Positions 1 to 8,670 of a stretch of DNA of 33,556 nucleotides are shown in pieces. The notes under the pieces are model-generated. The model had not been told where the DNA came from. It did not search any database and saw nothing but the letters and a program-made list of their open reading frames with translations. Position 1 is the first letter of the stretch, and every line of letters begins with the position of its first letter. The stretch is from a virus. Location: the IMG/VR virus record IMGVR_UViG_3300042507_001101, positions 1 to 33,556 of that record. One strand, given 5' to 3'. Made by a program: the position numbers and the translations under genes.

Positions 1-1896
1 ACCTCTTAAGATTTCATAACCTACAATACCTGGAATATCATTACCGTCATTATCTTTTGGTAATGCTATGTTCTCAAATACTACTCCCATTAATCTGATA
101 TTCAGATTGTTAGAGTCTCCTGGTACAGAAGCTGTACTTGGTCTATAGTGTAAAGTATTAGCACTTAAATGATTATCTGGAAACTTATGGTGTCTAATAT
201 TGAGACCACAAAGATCATTAATGTAAATAGTATTTCCTTGTGGATCTATATAACTAGCATGTCCATCTGAACCAGTCCAACAGTGCTCAGTAGAATTCCA
301 TATCTCTGGTTGTCTATCTGGATATATCTCAGATGACTCCCAGTAACCCATTTCTCCAGAGGCAATTACAGTGCCACCATCATTTGTAGTTGTACCAAGA
401 ATAGATGCAACACCATTGGTATTAGCAGTATTATACATCTCAAATAGTTGATCACTATTTGTTAAAGTATTTACATCATTAATAGTATTTGTTCTCTCAT
501 TACCTGATACTGTAGTATTTGTTCCTGTAAGGATATAACTATAATCTTGAGGAGGTCTTCCTGGAATGTGATATGATGCAGACTTGTCTCCAGTATTATA
601 TACCCAACGAATAAAGAATGCATATACTTCATCTCTTAAGTAACTACCTTTATTACCACCCTTTACATAATAGTCTGCAGGATATTCTACAGATACCCAT
701 TTAGCTCTAATTATGTTTGCTAGTGGTTGGTAGTTAAAGTCAAATCTTGTTCTTGGACCAACTCTAAGTAAGTAACTATTTACATCTGTAATCTGATCTG
801 ATGTTTCATAGATTGGATTGGTAATTGGAAGAAATTCTAGTGGGACAGTTATTAAGTCATCTTTTATTTGATCTAACTCAATAACATTAGTCTTTGTAGA
901 GTATGTACCAATTTGTTTTGCAACAGTACCCTGATTAATATTCTGTACAACTACTAATACAAACTCATCAAAGTTTTCTTGATCTGCTTCTACATTAATT
1001 GTAATAGCTCCTTGTAGATCATCAGGAAAATAAATTGGTTGGGTATTACTTGGAGAAAAATAATCTGTAACTCTCTGACCCTTTATTAAATAAGCAATAA
1101 CAGCAAAGTATGTTCCATTTCTAAGTGTCCCACCAGACTCACCTCTTTGAATAGAAAGACATGGTGTTTGTACAAGTCTTGCAAGTCTAATACGATCACA
1201 ATCTAATTCATTAGTGTCATCACAGGTTGTACAGTTTACATTAGTGGAACAGTCTTGCACCCATGCTACACCAGGCCATAGTGTCAGATCACCTGTAGAG
1301 TTTACATACTGGTTTACTGATGTATTATAAACAGCTGGAGTAGGGTTAGTAATAGTATTAAGTAGCCACTGATAGTCATTAGATGGCCAAGTTTGTGGAT
1401 CTCCTACATTTAAAAATCTATCTGGATTTAAACCATCAGCCCAATATACTTGCCATGAGCAGTCTTCTTTTTCTCTAGATGATCCTGATATAAGAAATCT
1501 CTTATCAAAACCTAAGCATTCATCTTGAACAATAGGTCTGTAAATACATCTCTCTTCTTCTAGTAAACCAATCTCTGACATAACAGGCTTACCATTTAAA
1601 GCATGACCTGCAGAATAGATGATCCACTTATCTGAGTAGAGATGAATTGCTCCTATTATATAAACATCTGTTACTCCATTTGCACCAGTTGTAGGCATAG
1701 TAACTCCGGCTACAGCACATAGCACATTAGATGCTTCATTTGATAGAGTACCTAAATTACCTTCTGATGTATTGTTAGTTGCATTACGGGCATGTATCCA
1801 CATACCTTCTGATACAAATGAAGGATCTGAATCTTTATTAAGACCCTTTACAAATGTGTGCGTAACACTCTGAGATGTATCCTGAAGTTTTGCCAT
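1..1896 (-). CDS. crAss-like tail stabilization ('muzzle') protein, C-terminus outside window
   Basis: The reading frame is open from an ATG at 1896 to the window edge, giving about 632 residues with no stop, so the C-terminal part is missing. It begins MAKLQDTSQSVTHTFVKGLN and carries stretches I recognise from the crAss-like stabilization family: NxxSEGNLGTLSNE near residue 40, a CSWQVYWADGLNP segment, a C-T-T-C-D-D-T cysteine cluster, YPADYYVKGGN, and RHHKFPDNHL near the edge. In this family the protein sits at the distal end of the short tail and closes it; in phi-crAss001 structural work I believe the equivalent is called the muzzle. The ATG overlaps the stop of the upstream gene by one base (TAATG), suggesting coupled translation. 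Arginine codons are almost all AGA. The family call is from memory of sequence patterns. Confidence 0.85.
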   Translation of the reverse strand, partial: MAKLQDTSQSVTHTFVKGLNKDSDPSFVSEGMWIHARNATNNTSEGNLGTLSNEASNVLCAVAGVTMPTTGANGVTDVYIIGAIHLYSDKWIIYSAGHALNGKPVMSEIGLLEEERCIYRPIVQDECLGFDKRFLISGSSREKEDCSWQVYWADGLNPDRFLNVGDPQTWPSNDYQWLLNTITNPTPAVYNTSVNQYVNSTGDLTLWPGVAWVQDCSTNVNCTTCDDTNELDCDRIRLARLVQTPCLSIQRGESGGTLRNGTYFAVIAYLIKGQRVTDYFSPSNTQPIYFPDDLQGAITINVEADQENFDEFVLVVVQNINQGTVAKQIGTYSTKTNVIELDQIKDDLITVPLEFLPITNPIYETSDQITDVNSYLLRVGPRTRFDFNYQPLANIIRAKWVSVEYPADYYVKGGNKGSYLRDEVYAFFIRWVYNTGDKSASYHIPGRPPQDYSYILTGTNTTVSGNERTNTINDVNTLTNSDQLFEMYNTANTNGVASILGTTTNDGGTVIASGEMGYWESSEIYPDRQPEIWNSTEHCWTGSDGHASYIDPQGNTIYINDLCGLNIRHHKFPDNHLSANTLHYRPSTASVPGDSNNLNIRLMGVVFENIALPKDNDGNDIPGIVGYEILRG

Positions 1897-2975
1897 TACA
1901 TGTATCTTCTATTGTAACCATTGGTACCATTGTAACCATTATTTCTATAGTATCTATTATCTGGAGAATAACTCTCAAACATATAATAATATTTACCGTA
2001 CATAGCTTTTCTATTAGCCCACCACATATCAGCCATCTCTCTAAAGTTTGGAGTATTGACAAGACTTAATGCAGCATTTCTAGCTACTCTTACTCTCTGT
2101 TCAATAAGCTGCATTCTTTGTGCTACATCCTCTCCATTCAAATAAAGGTTTTCCATGATTCTTGCTTTTAATGCATACTCATAGTATTCATTAAGTAGAT
2201 CATGATCTGGAACTAATAGGTTACCATTCTCATCCTCCATTTGACCTTGGTAGTTTAAATATACTTTACCAGTATCAAAGGTTGTGAATAAGAACCCATC
2301 TTTGATCCAACCTTCATTTGGGGTGTTCCAATAAAGATTTGGACAGTCACATTCTATATTCTGACTAGTCTTCATTCTTAATGGAAAGAGTTGTGTATAA
2401 ACTCTTGTAGATCCTGGATTACTAATTACTTGAACAAGTTCATACTTATCTCCTTTACAGTTCATAAAAACCCTTGGTCTTGTACAAACATCTCCATAAG
2501 GAGCTAAAGGATCATACTCAGTTGGAATAGGATTGGGAGCACATGTAGCAGGACATGTATTGTCTGGACATGCTGCAGTATGGTTACATGGGTTTGCATT
2601 ACATGTAGCACAGTTTACTGTAATTGGTGCACATACATCTACGGTAGCTGGAGTCTCTACATATGGTACTTCTTGGATATTAGTACCACCCACCCATCCA
2701 TTATAACCCACGTGTTCAGTAAAGTGACCACAGATAAATGCAAAGTTGAATGTGTAGAAATCATCTGGTAGTTTTACTTTACCATGACACACATCAAGAA
2801 TTACTTCTCTTTGTTGATTGATTCTTAAACCAAGATCATAGTTTAATTTCTTCACCAGTTTAATTAACTGCTGTGGCTCTATCATATTTTCTAGAGCAAA
2901 TGTATTTAAGTCAACTGTTACATCTTCTAACAATTGATTAAATGTTCTGTACCGGAGTGTGTAATTAAAGTCCAT
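1896..2975 (-). CDS. crAss-like tail/connector structural protein with cysteine-rich insert
   Basis: A 359-residue protein that I recognise as a conserved crAss-like structural protein found beside the stabilization gene; its exact place in the virion is uncertain. The N-terminus (YRTFNQLLEDV, then MIEPQQLIKLVKKLNYDLGL at 31-50 and VKLPDDFY at 67-74) is typical of the family. A cysteine-rich segment at residues 115-145 holds seven cysteines in 31 residues with Asn, Pro and Thr between them, which suggests a disulfide-stapled or metal-binding loop. The C-terminus is rich in Tyr and Asn (from about residue 318). The start and stop overlap the neighbours by one base on both sides (TAATG), so it belongs to one tightly coupled tail unit. 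It could be a ring or adaptor protein. Confidence 0.75.
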   Translation of the reverse strand: MDFNYTLRYRTFNQLLEDVTVDLNTFALENMIEPQQLIKLVKKLNYDLGLRINQQREVILDVCHGKVKLPDDFYTFNFAFICGHFTEHVGYNGWVGGTNIQEVPYVETPATVDVCAPITVNCATCNANPCNHTAACPDNTCPATCAPNPIPTEYDPLAPYGDVCTRPRVFMNCKGDKYELVQVISNPGSTRVYTQLFPLRMKTSQNIECDCPNLYWNTPNEGWIKDGFLFTTFDTGKVYLNYQGQMEDENGNLLVPDHDLLNEYYEYALKARIMENLYLNGEDVAQRMQLIEQRVRVARNAALSLVNTPNFREMADMWWANRKAMYGKYYYMFESYSPDNRYYRNNGYNGTNGYNRRYM

Positions 2976-3637
2976 TATCTAAGAGTGTTTTGGCTATCAT
3001 CTATATTATCTGAAGGAGCCTGTAATGATATGGTTAATTCTTTAACAGTATACTGTTCAATTTCAGAGAACAGATATTCTGGAAATGGTAATGGTTGATC
3101 TTGTCTTATAAGACAATCATCTGTAGTACATGTGTCTGCTTGACCTTCAAAGATTGCTTCTATTCTAACAGCATCCCAATCTACATTAGGAAAGTATACA
3201 TAACCATTTAAGTACCAAAAATAAATACTTCTATTGTACTTAAAGGTTGTAGTTTTAGTCATAGAAACCCAAGTACCAGGATCTGTACGGAATAACTCTA
3301 TTGTACCATCTATTGAAGATACAGTACGTATAATTGGACCAAATACACCATTTAAAATAGTTGGTAGTTTTTCTTTTGATCTTTTAAAATAACAACCTGA
3401 GTAAACACCAATACATCCAGCTTCCACCTTGTCTACATCAATGAGTTCAACATAAGGCAGTACTTGGAAGATAGAACTAATTTTCATCAGCCTGAACTGA
3501 TTGTCTTCTCTCTTAAGCAATGTTTGCCCATACTTAGTCAGTAGAAAGTATATGTTTCTATCAGTTAAGAAAGCATCTTCCTTTACTGCTTTGAGTGTAT
3601 TTCTAACTCTTGAGATTGCTTCTCCAATTGTGGTCAT
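2975..3637 (-). CDS. crAss-like tail ring / tail tubular-like protein
   Basis: A 220-residue protein. The N-terminal pattern TIGEAISRVRNTLKAVKEDA followed by FLTDRNIYFLL, the central IRTVSSIDGTIELF, and FKYNRSIYFWYLNGYVYFPN followed by VDWDAVRIEAIFEGQ match a protein conserved across crAss-like phages. In that group it lies next to the stabilization gene and is thought to form one of the rings between portal and tail tip (P22 gp4-like in role; ring protein in newer structural terms). C-terminal residues 181-200 (PLPFPEYLFSEIEQYTVKEL) are also typical. It overlaps the upstream gene by four bases (ATGA) and the downstream gene by one. Family membership is fairly sure; which ring it forms is inference. 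Confidence 0.75.
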   Translation of the reverse strand: MTTIGEAISRVRNTLKAVKEDAFLTDRNIYFLLTKYGQTLLKREDNQFRLMKISSIFQVLPYVELIDVDKVEAGCIGVYSGCYFKRSKEKLPTILNGVFGPIIRTVSSIDGTIELFRTDPGTWVSMTKTTTFKYNRSIYFWYLNGYVYFPNVDWDAVRIEAIFEGQADTCTTDDCLIRQDQPLPFPEYLFSEIEQYTVKELTISLQAPSDNIDDSQNTLR

Positions 3638-4215
3638 AGATCAAATTCATTATAGTCTTTTAAACCATCTTGTTGCTGCTTTAAAAGAACACTTTTATAA
3701 TACTGTTTTCTATTCTCTAGTCTTAGTTTTTTTGTAGGATCAACTACAATATAAGTATTCCAGTTTTCAGGATAGGATTTAGCAACAGATCTTTTAAAGT
3801 CTCTATTGGCCACAAACTTCCACAACTCTCTATTCTTCATCTTGTGTTTAATTGCAAAACTGGTAAAGAATATCTTAGCTAGTTTACCATCTGTTTCCCA
3901 ATTCTTGTTTGTAACTTTTACACCATATTTCTTGGACTTGGCATAATCAATATTTTCTTTCCTACTATTGTCACACGAACCAATAAAAAGCCAACCTACA
4001 GAGTTTGGTAATTGCATACCATCTCTTGTATCTATTACTTTTGTCCAAACACTTTTATTAAAAGATCTAATAATCTTTCTTAGTGTGTCATTATCCACAT
4101 CCTTGTATCTGGGATACTTTTTTCTAAAACTATCAAAGAACTCTTTGTTCAACATAGTATGGACTTTAGGTCTGTATCTTGGGCCTGTCAAATCCGGGCT
4201 CTTAAATTCCTTCAT
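3634..4215 (-). CDS. conserved crAss-like basic protein, first gene of the tail unit
   Basis: A 193-residue lysine-rich protein with no signal peptide or membrane segment. It resembles a conserved crAss-like protein of unknown function normally found just upstream of the tail ring gene: a start of the KSPDLTGPRYRPK type, a segment with VWTKVIDTRDGMQLPNSVGW near residues 56-75, NWETDGKLAKIFF near 105-117, and a DFKRSVAKSYPENWNTYI stretch near 138-155. No catalytic motif is apparent. It is the first gene after a strong terminator and has a TATATTTG box 39 bases upstream of its ATG, so it probably heads the tail transcription unit. It overlaps the next gene by four bases. Its role in tail assembly is inferred from position only. 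Confidence 0.7.
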   Translation of the reverse strand: MKEFKSPDLTGPRYRPKVHTMLNKEFFDSFRKKYPRYKDVDNDTLRKIIRSFNKSVWTKVIDTRDGMQLPNSVGWLFIGSCDNSRKENIDYAKSKKYGVKVTNKNWETDGKLAKIFFTSFAIKHKMKNRELWKFVANRDFKRSVAKSYPENWNTYIVVDPTKKLRLENRKQYYKSVLLKQQQDGLKDYNEFDL

Positions 4216-4253
4216 ACCATATAGATTAATATACTAAAAATTATGCACTTTAG

Positions 4254-4261
4254 CAAATATA
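4254..4261 (-). promoter_or_regulatory. TATATTTG promoter-like box
   Basis: Minus-strand TATATTTG lies immediately after the intrinsic terminator and 39 bases before the ATG of the gene at 4215. It fits the Bacteroidota -7 consensus TAnnTTTG. I see no convincing -33 TTTG at the usual spacing; the upstream bases are the terminator stem and its T tract. The same octamer sits in two other gaps of this window. Confidence 0.5.
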
Positions 4262-4296
4262 AGCATAAAACAAAACCCCCGCTAGTGCGAGGGCTT
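4262..4296 (-). terminator. Rho-independent terminator
   Basis: On the minus strand an 11-pair stem (AAAGCCCTCGC against GCGGGGGTTTT, including two G-U pairs) with loop ACTA is followed by TTTTGTTTT. It lies downstream of the gene ending at 4333 and separates the appendage genes from the tail unit. Confidence 0.9.
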
Positions 4297-4332
4297 TGCC
4301 TTGTTGTCACAGAAACCAACAACTGTAACTTC

Positions 4333-4878
4333 TTAGAATATTAATACGGCTCTTAACCTTGTTGTTGTACCCATAGGTCTTACAATACCAATAGTAATTA
4401 AACCTGTTGTATCATTTACAGATACACCATAGAATTCTGTTGGAGATTCATATGGTTGAAGGAGTTTCCAAACACCTGCAGAAAGATACCAAAGACTAAT
4501 AACAAAATCTGAAGGTTCAGAACCACTTAAACTACATAGAGATGGTGTAATACCGCATGCTGCTAATTCAGCTTGTGTAATTGTAAGTGTTGTATTATCA
4601 AAGTTTGTATTAATCTCTTTTACATATCTTAACTTCTGTTGAGTAAGTTCTTGACAGAAGTATGTAGTAATTTCATTTAGAGCAACTGCTACATTAGTAT
4701 CTGATGTTACTACTGTATCATCACCACATTCAATATCTGCACCGGTGTATATAATACACTGTGCATCAAAGACCTCAGAACACGGTTCTGGATCTGGGCA
4801 TCCGGCTGGAGTTGGGCATGGTGGAAGAGTTACTAGTGCATCATCACACCCACAATTTTGACATTTATTTAGTGACAT
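4333..4878 (-). CDS. cysteine-rich appendage protein with C-x9-C domain
   Basis: A 181-residue protein of unknown function, probably a virion surface or fibre-associated protein. The N-terminal 35 residues are rich in cysteine and proline (Cys at 6, 9, 11, 21, 27 and 33; CPTPAGCPDPEPC). Residues 41-51 (CIIYTGADIEC) form a C-x9-C module followed by DTVVTSD and a helix; the same module opens the neighbouring 553-residue fibre gene, so the two share a domain. The C-terminal part (from about residue 122) looks beta-rich. No signal peptide is visible. It is the last gene before the terminator at 4262-4296 and starts 11 bases after the fibre gene's stop. Confidence 0.65.
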   Translation of the reverse strand: MSLNKCQNCGCDDALVTLPPCPTPAGCPDPEPCSEVFDAQCIIYTGADIECGDDTVVTSDTNVAVALNEITTYFCQELTQQKLRYVKEINTNFDNTTLTITQAELAACGITPSLCSLSGSEPSDFVISLWYLSAGVWKLLQPYESPTEFYGVSVNDTTGLITIGIVRPMGTTTRLRAVLIF

Positions 4879-4889
4879 ATCTTATATTA

Positions 4890-6551
4890 TTATGGACATA
4901 CAATTGATAAGCCCGTTTCAGTATTACATGGATCTAGATATGCAATCATACCATCTAGACTAAGTTCAAAACCACCAATCTGATCTGGTTGAGCAGCATC
5001 ACAACTAAAGTTCCAAGTATTATTAAATGTATTAGATACTAACGGAAAGTTTGCATTAGATGGTGCATTATGAATATCAGAAGCTGCTGCAATATAATTT
5101 GGTAAATATTCACCAGATCTAATGTTAGATGTTATAAATCTAAATGGACTATTACCTACTGCAGAAGTTCCTATTGTTGTTTCTTCAATATCTAATAGAG
5201 TTTGGATTTGGAGTTGTTTAGTAGATGTAATAAATATATTTACAATACTAGTTAAAGCTGTACCAGTAGACCCTCCTACATTAATTTGTCTTGCAATTGG
5301 TTGCCATCCTGATCTATACAGTCCATCAAAGTTACCAGCAGTAATTGAAGTTGGTACCACTGAAGCACCATTATTAAAAGTAATTGAACCACTAGCATTG
5401 ATTGAACATCCACCAACACCACTCCATGTAGTACATCCTTGAATTGAATTATATGCATTCAATGAAGTAAAAGGAATAACAGATCCTGGAGATGCTGGAT
5501 TTTCTAAAGGAATATACACATTACCTCTAAAATGAACTTGATTACCAATTCTTCTACACTGTGGTTTTGTTACTCCAGAGTAATAAGCAAAACCATTAAG
5601 ATCTACCCAACCAGTATCTGTAATATTTGCTGTAATTACATTACCTGTGTTATCTAAATTTACAGTAGCGGTGTCAGCTACTGTAATTGAGAATGTACTT
5701 ACATAATTATATACATCACAGATTGCAATCCATAAGTTATTAATTGCCTCTGCTGCTGTATTTAAATTAGCTGATGTTACCCATGTACCTGCATATGCTA
5801 CAGAAAATGCTGTACCAAATACAAGTGATGTATCTGCATCAGTAATACATTGAGATAATACTGCTGCAGTTATTGCAGATGCTTCTCCCGTTGCTGCTTT
5901 TAATGCACAGTAACCATAAGTATTATCATTAAGTAATGCATTTAAAACTGTATCAATAGGATAGTTACCTGGAGATACAACTGTTCCACTTAATGTACAA
6001 TCTACCGGAATAGAAGGTAATGTAAATGTAGGAACTGGTGCAGACTCTAAAGCTGTAACTCTAAGATCTAAACTTGTTATACTAGCTTGAATAGTTGCAA
6101 TTTCTGTTACAAGGGAACAAACTTTAATACCGATTGCTTGAGCATATTGAGAAACAGTCATTACTGTTACACCACCTACTACAAAACATGGTGCAACTGT
6201 AACTAATGTATCAGCACCTGTAGATTTAGTTGTATTTACAATAGGACTTGTTGATGGATCTGCAATAGTATTTATTTCAGTTTGTAGTGCACAAATTCTT
6301 TCAATTAAAAACTGAATAAGTGCTGTAAAATCATTTGGTGCACAGGCAGTTAAATTGAAACATGACAAATCATAATTTGTTACATTCAAGATATCTAGAA
6401 CAGTACATAGTTCTGCAGCAAGCTTAGCTACTACATCAGATACTGTATCACCCGCACATAGTTTAATGCACGGAATATCAGGACCCTGCCAAATAACACA
6501 GTTAGATGAAATTGGGCTGCAAGGTTTGTTATCTAGATTCAAAGGTTTCAT
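4890..6551 (-). CDS. fibre / putative receptor-binding protein
   Basis: A 553-residue elongated-looking protein. Order of parts: a cysteine-containing N-terminal domain with CVIWQGPDIPC at 18-28 and GDTVSDVVAKLAAELC at 34-49 (shared with the next gene and likely a virion attachment cap); helical segments; a short coiled coil near 146-170 (LVTEIATIQASITSLDLRV); beta-rich and Ala/Thr-rich middle; and from residue 312 a tip-like domain beginning DTGWVDLNGFAYYSG and CRRIGNQVHFRGNVYIP, a pattern familiar from C-terminal domains of Bacteroidota phage fibres. Cysteines recur along the chain. Lacking a signal peptide, it is expected in the virion. Host recognition is inference from architecture and location among appendage genes. 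Confidence 0.65.
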   Translation of the reverse strand: MKPLNLDNKPCSPISSNCVIWQGPDIPCIKLCAGDTVSDVVAKLAAELCTVLDILNVTNYDLSCFNLTACAPNDFTALIQFLIERICALQTEINTIADPSTSPIVNTTKSTGADTLVTVAPCFVVGGVTVMTVSQYAQAIGIKVCSLVTEIATIQASITSLDLRVTALESAPVPTFTLPSIPVDCTLSGTVVSPGNYPIDTVLNALLNDNTYGYCALKAATGEASAITAAVLSQCITDADTSLVFGTAFSVAYAGTWVTSANLNTAAEAINNLWIAICDVYNYVSTFSITVADTATVNLDNTGNVITANITDTGWVDLNGFAYYSGVTKPQCRRIGNQVHFRGNVYIPLENPASPGSVIPFTSLNAYNSIQGCTTWSGVGGCSINASGSITFNNGASVVPTSITAGNFDGLYRSGWQPIARQINVGGSTGTALTSIVNIFITSTKQLQIQTLLDIEETTIGTSAVGNSPFRFITSNIRSGEYLPNYIAAASDIHNAPSNANFPLVSNTFNNTWNFSCDAAQPDQIGGFELSLDGMIAYLDPCNTETGLSIVCP

Positions 6552-6570
6552 ATCTATAATATACTAATTA

Positions 6571-8460
6571 TTAATGAGAATTACAAGTTCTAAGTGTTGT
6601 TCCACAGCTACATCCACATGTTGAAGGTGGGCAGTCACATGTGTTTACTTCACACATATATTCTGGATCTCTTAGAGCTTCTAAATCTATAAGTTCTTTT
6701 TTAATTAACCACTTGTTATCTTCTTCAGGACAACAGTTACTAATGCCATATCTTAATTCAAGTACAGATTTGTATAATACTTCTGCAGACTTACAAGTTA
6801 TCTTTTCATATTTTTCTGTACTACAGATTGGTGTTACATATCCTGGTTCAACATTTCTCTTTGGATAGATTTGAGGAGGACATACACCATTAGTACAATT
6901 ACCAAATGTTTCAACATAATCTGTTGCAAAAGAAGTAAGAAGTAACTTCATGCAAATTCTATCAGATCTTTCTCCTGAAAGAAGTGATATAGTTTGTACT
7001 ACACCATTGCAATCTACATAATCATAGTTATGAGCTACTGCATCATGATTTTTAATTCTTTTACAAACACATGGAAAACTATTAAGACATTCTAAACATG
7101 AACTATATTCATTTAGTATATCTCCAAGAACTCCAGATCCTGTACTTGTTTGAGAAACAGAAACTGTCCAGCAAGTAGTAGGACACCATTCAAGAATGAT
7201 AGTACTTCCTACATAATCAGAAAGATCTGTTGATGTAATTATAGGGGCTTCTGTATCTGTACAATCTGTAAGTTGATAATAAGTAGTCTTACATGCTTCA
7301 CAATCTGTAAATTCCTGAGCTACAGTTACATCTACATCTGATGGAATTGGATTTGGATAGACATCTACAATCCAACAACCTGGACAATCTGGACTGAGTT
7401 CTACTACTTGACCTACATATCCACTAAGATCATTTGAAGTATAAATAGTAGTACCCAAATCATCACAGTTTGTAAGTGTGTAATTTGGACCTGCTGTACA
7501 TGTAGCACAATCTGCAAATGCTTGAGTTACAACAACATCAATTGCACAGTCACAATCTACAACATCATTTACAGTCCAACAGTTAGTATAACCATCTATA
7601 ATTACTACTTGACCTAATGTGGCAAATGGTGATAATGATTGAGCTGTTGTATAAATAGGATCTTCTATACCAGCACAGTCTACAAGTTCATAACATTCTG
7701 TAGGACATAAACCATCTATACAATCACCATGATTTATAATTGTAAGATTTGGTCCAGCAGCTGGAGTTGTAAATGGATATACTTTAGAACAATCTTTCCA
7801 ATAACCATTTACAAATGTGCTTACTGGATTGCCATCACAGTCAACATAATCTAGTTTTGCTGTACCAATTATTTCATAACACTCACATGCACATGGACAT
7901 GGTATATCTCCATCTACAACTACAGTAATTGCATTATCACAATCCGGAGCAAGAGTTACCATGTAACAATCAAACCCAAGATCTGCATCTACTTGTATTG
8001 ATGCACTACCACCAACATATGCTGATAAATCTGTATTAGTAGTAAGTGGTGGAACACTACCATCACATGAGTATATAGTATAACACTGAGCTACACAATC
8101 TGGACAAAATCCAGGTTCTTCATCACCACATGGTGTTTCATATGTAGTAGTACTATCCCAAATATAGTTACCTCCAAAATTAGTGGGTACTATTTGTAAG
8201 TTTCCATAATTAGACCCATTAATTGGATTTCCTGGAGCTGAAGCATCACCTCTAAATATTCTATAACATTGATTTGTTAAAGGGACATAAGTATCAGTTA
8301 ATGGATCATAACCAATTGCTGGAGGACCATTGTATATATTAATACCTAAGTTAGGTTGTACAGTTGTACCATTAAAACTAAAGTACACCGTATTTCCTCC
8401 ACAGCAGGGTTCAAAACCAAAGTATGATGCAGAGAGTCCAGGAGGAGGAAATTTTGTCAT
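6571..8460 (-). CDS. cysteine-repeat adhesin-like structural protein
   Basis: A 629-residue protein built mostly of degenerate tandem modules of about 65-70 residues. Residues 126-190, 255-325, 326-393 and 394-462 follow the pattern [CY]YxLxxC, then D-L-S-x-Y-V-G-x-x-V, then C-W-x-V, then a closing F-x-D-C-x-x-C. Two modules of a second type (192-254 and 463-530) contain D-Y-V-D-C-[DN]-G. The N-terminus (FGFEPCCGG) and C-terminus (CDCPPSTCGCSCG near 608-620) are also cysteine-rich. Before the end there is a helical part with KWLIKKELIDLEAL. No enzyme motif is seen. It sits between a small zinc-ribbon-like gene and the fibre gene, so a surface-displayed, possibly disulfide-stabilised adhesin is the best guess. 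Similar repeats seem familiar from environmental phage proteins, but their function is unknown to me. Confidence 0.6.
   Translation of the reverse strand: MTKFPPPGLSASYFGFEPCCGGNTVYFSFNGTTVQPNLGINIYNGPPAIGYDPLTDTYVPLTNQCYRIFRGDASAPGNPINGSNYGNLQIVPTNFGGNYIWDSTTTYETPCGDEEPGFCPDCVAQCYTIYSCDGSVPPLTTNTDLSAYVGGSASIQVDADLGFDCYMVTLAPDCDNAITVVVDGDIPCPCACECYEIIGTAKLDYVDCDGNPVSTFVNGYWKDCSKVYPFTTPAAGPNLTIINHGDCIDGLCPTECYELVDCAGIEDPIYTTAQSLSPFATLGQVVIIDGYTNCWTVNDVVDCDCAIDVVVTQAFADCATCTAGPNYTLTNCDDLGTTIYTSNDLSGYVGQVVELSPDCPGCWIVDVYPNPIPSDVDVTVAQEFTDCEACKTTYYQLTDCTDTEAPIITSTDLSDYVGSTIILEWCPTTCWTVSVSQTSTGSGVLGDILNEYSSCLECLNSFPCVCKRIKNHDAVAHNYDYVDCNGVVQTISLLSGERSDRICMKLLLTSFATDYVETFGNCTNGVCPPQIYPKRNVEPGYVTPICSTEKYEKITCKSAEVLYKSVLELRYGISNCCPEEDNKWLIKKELIDLEALRDPEYMCEVNTCDCPPSTCGCSCGTTLRTCNSH
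7075..8085 (-). repeat. tandem cysteine-rich protein repeats, coding
   Basis: This part of the 629-residue protein gene encodes residues 126-462: four copies of the DLSxYVG/CWxV module and one copy of a second module type between the first and second. Copies are clearly diverged at DNA level, so they are old duplications and not recent slippage products. Confidence 0.7.
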
Positions 8461-8463
8461 AGT

Positions 8464-8649
8464 TTATTTATTATATCTATCTTTTCCCCAGACTTGATTT
8501 GTCTGAGATACTGTTGCCATTGTTTGTCTTTGTTTTAATTGTTCTTCGTATGTATTAGCACACTTAGAACATACAGTTTTGCCATCTGATGCTTGTCTCT
8601 TCTGACACCCGCATGACATTTTGTTTCTACAGTTTGGACATGTTGCCAT
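8464..8649 (-). CDS. small zinc-ribbon-like protein
   Basis: A 61-residue protein with three cysteine pairs: CPNC (4-7), CGC (13-15) and CSKC (27-30), followed by a charged helix (YEEQLKQRQT). The spacing suggests a small zinc-binding knuckle or ribbon. It starts with MATCPNCRNKMSCGCQKR, a pattern I recognise from small proteins inside structural gene blocks of Bacteroidota phages; function unknown. It ends three bases before the ATG of the cysteine-repeat protein, so the two are probably co-translated. Upstream, the element AAAACCAACA lies four bases before the ATG in place of a Shine-Dalgarno site. Confidence 0.65.
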   Translation of the reverse strand: MATCPNCRNKMSCGCQKRQASDGKTVCSKCANTYEEQLKQRQTMATVSQTNQVWGKDRYNK

Positions 8650-8653
8650 ATTT

Positions 8654-8663
8654 TGTTGGTTTT
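8654..8663 (-). promoter_or_regulatory. AAAACCAACA start-proximal element
   Basis: The minus strand reads AAAACCAACA ending four bases before the ATG of the gene at 8649. The same decamer occurs within a few bases of three other start codons here. It is not a Shine-Dalgarno sequence; role unknown, possibly translational. Confidence 0.35.
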
Positions 8664-8670
8664 AAAATTG

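Noticed and set aside
5122-5442. Plus-strand frame of 106 codons
   Set aside because: Antisense to the fibre gene with no start context, promoter or operon partner.
4890-8460. Possible diversity-generating retroelement target in fibre genes
   Set aside because: No reverse transcriptase and no template-like near copy of any fibre segment was noticed in the window.
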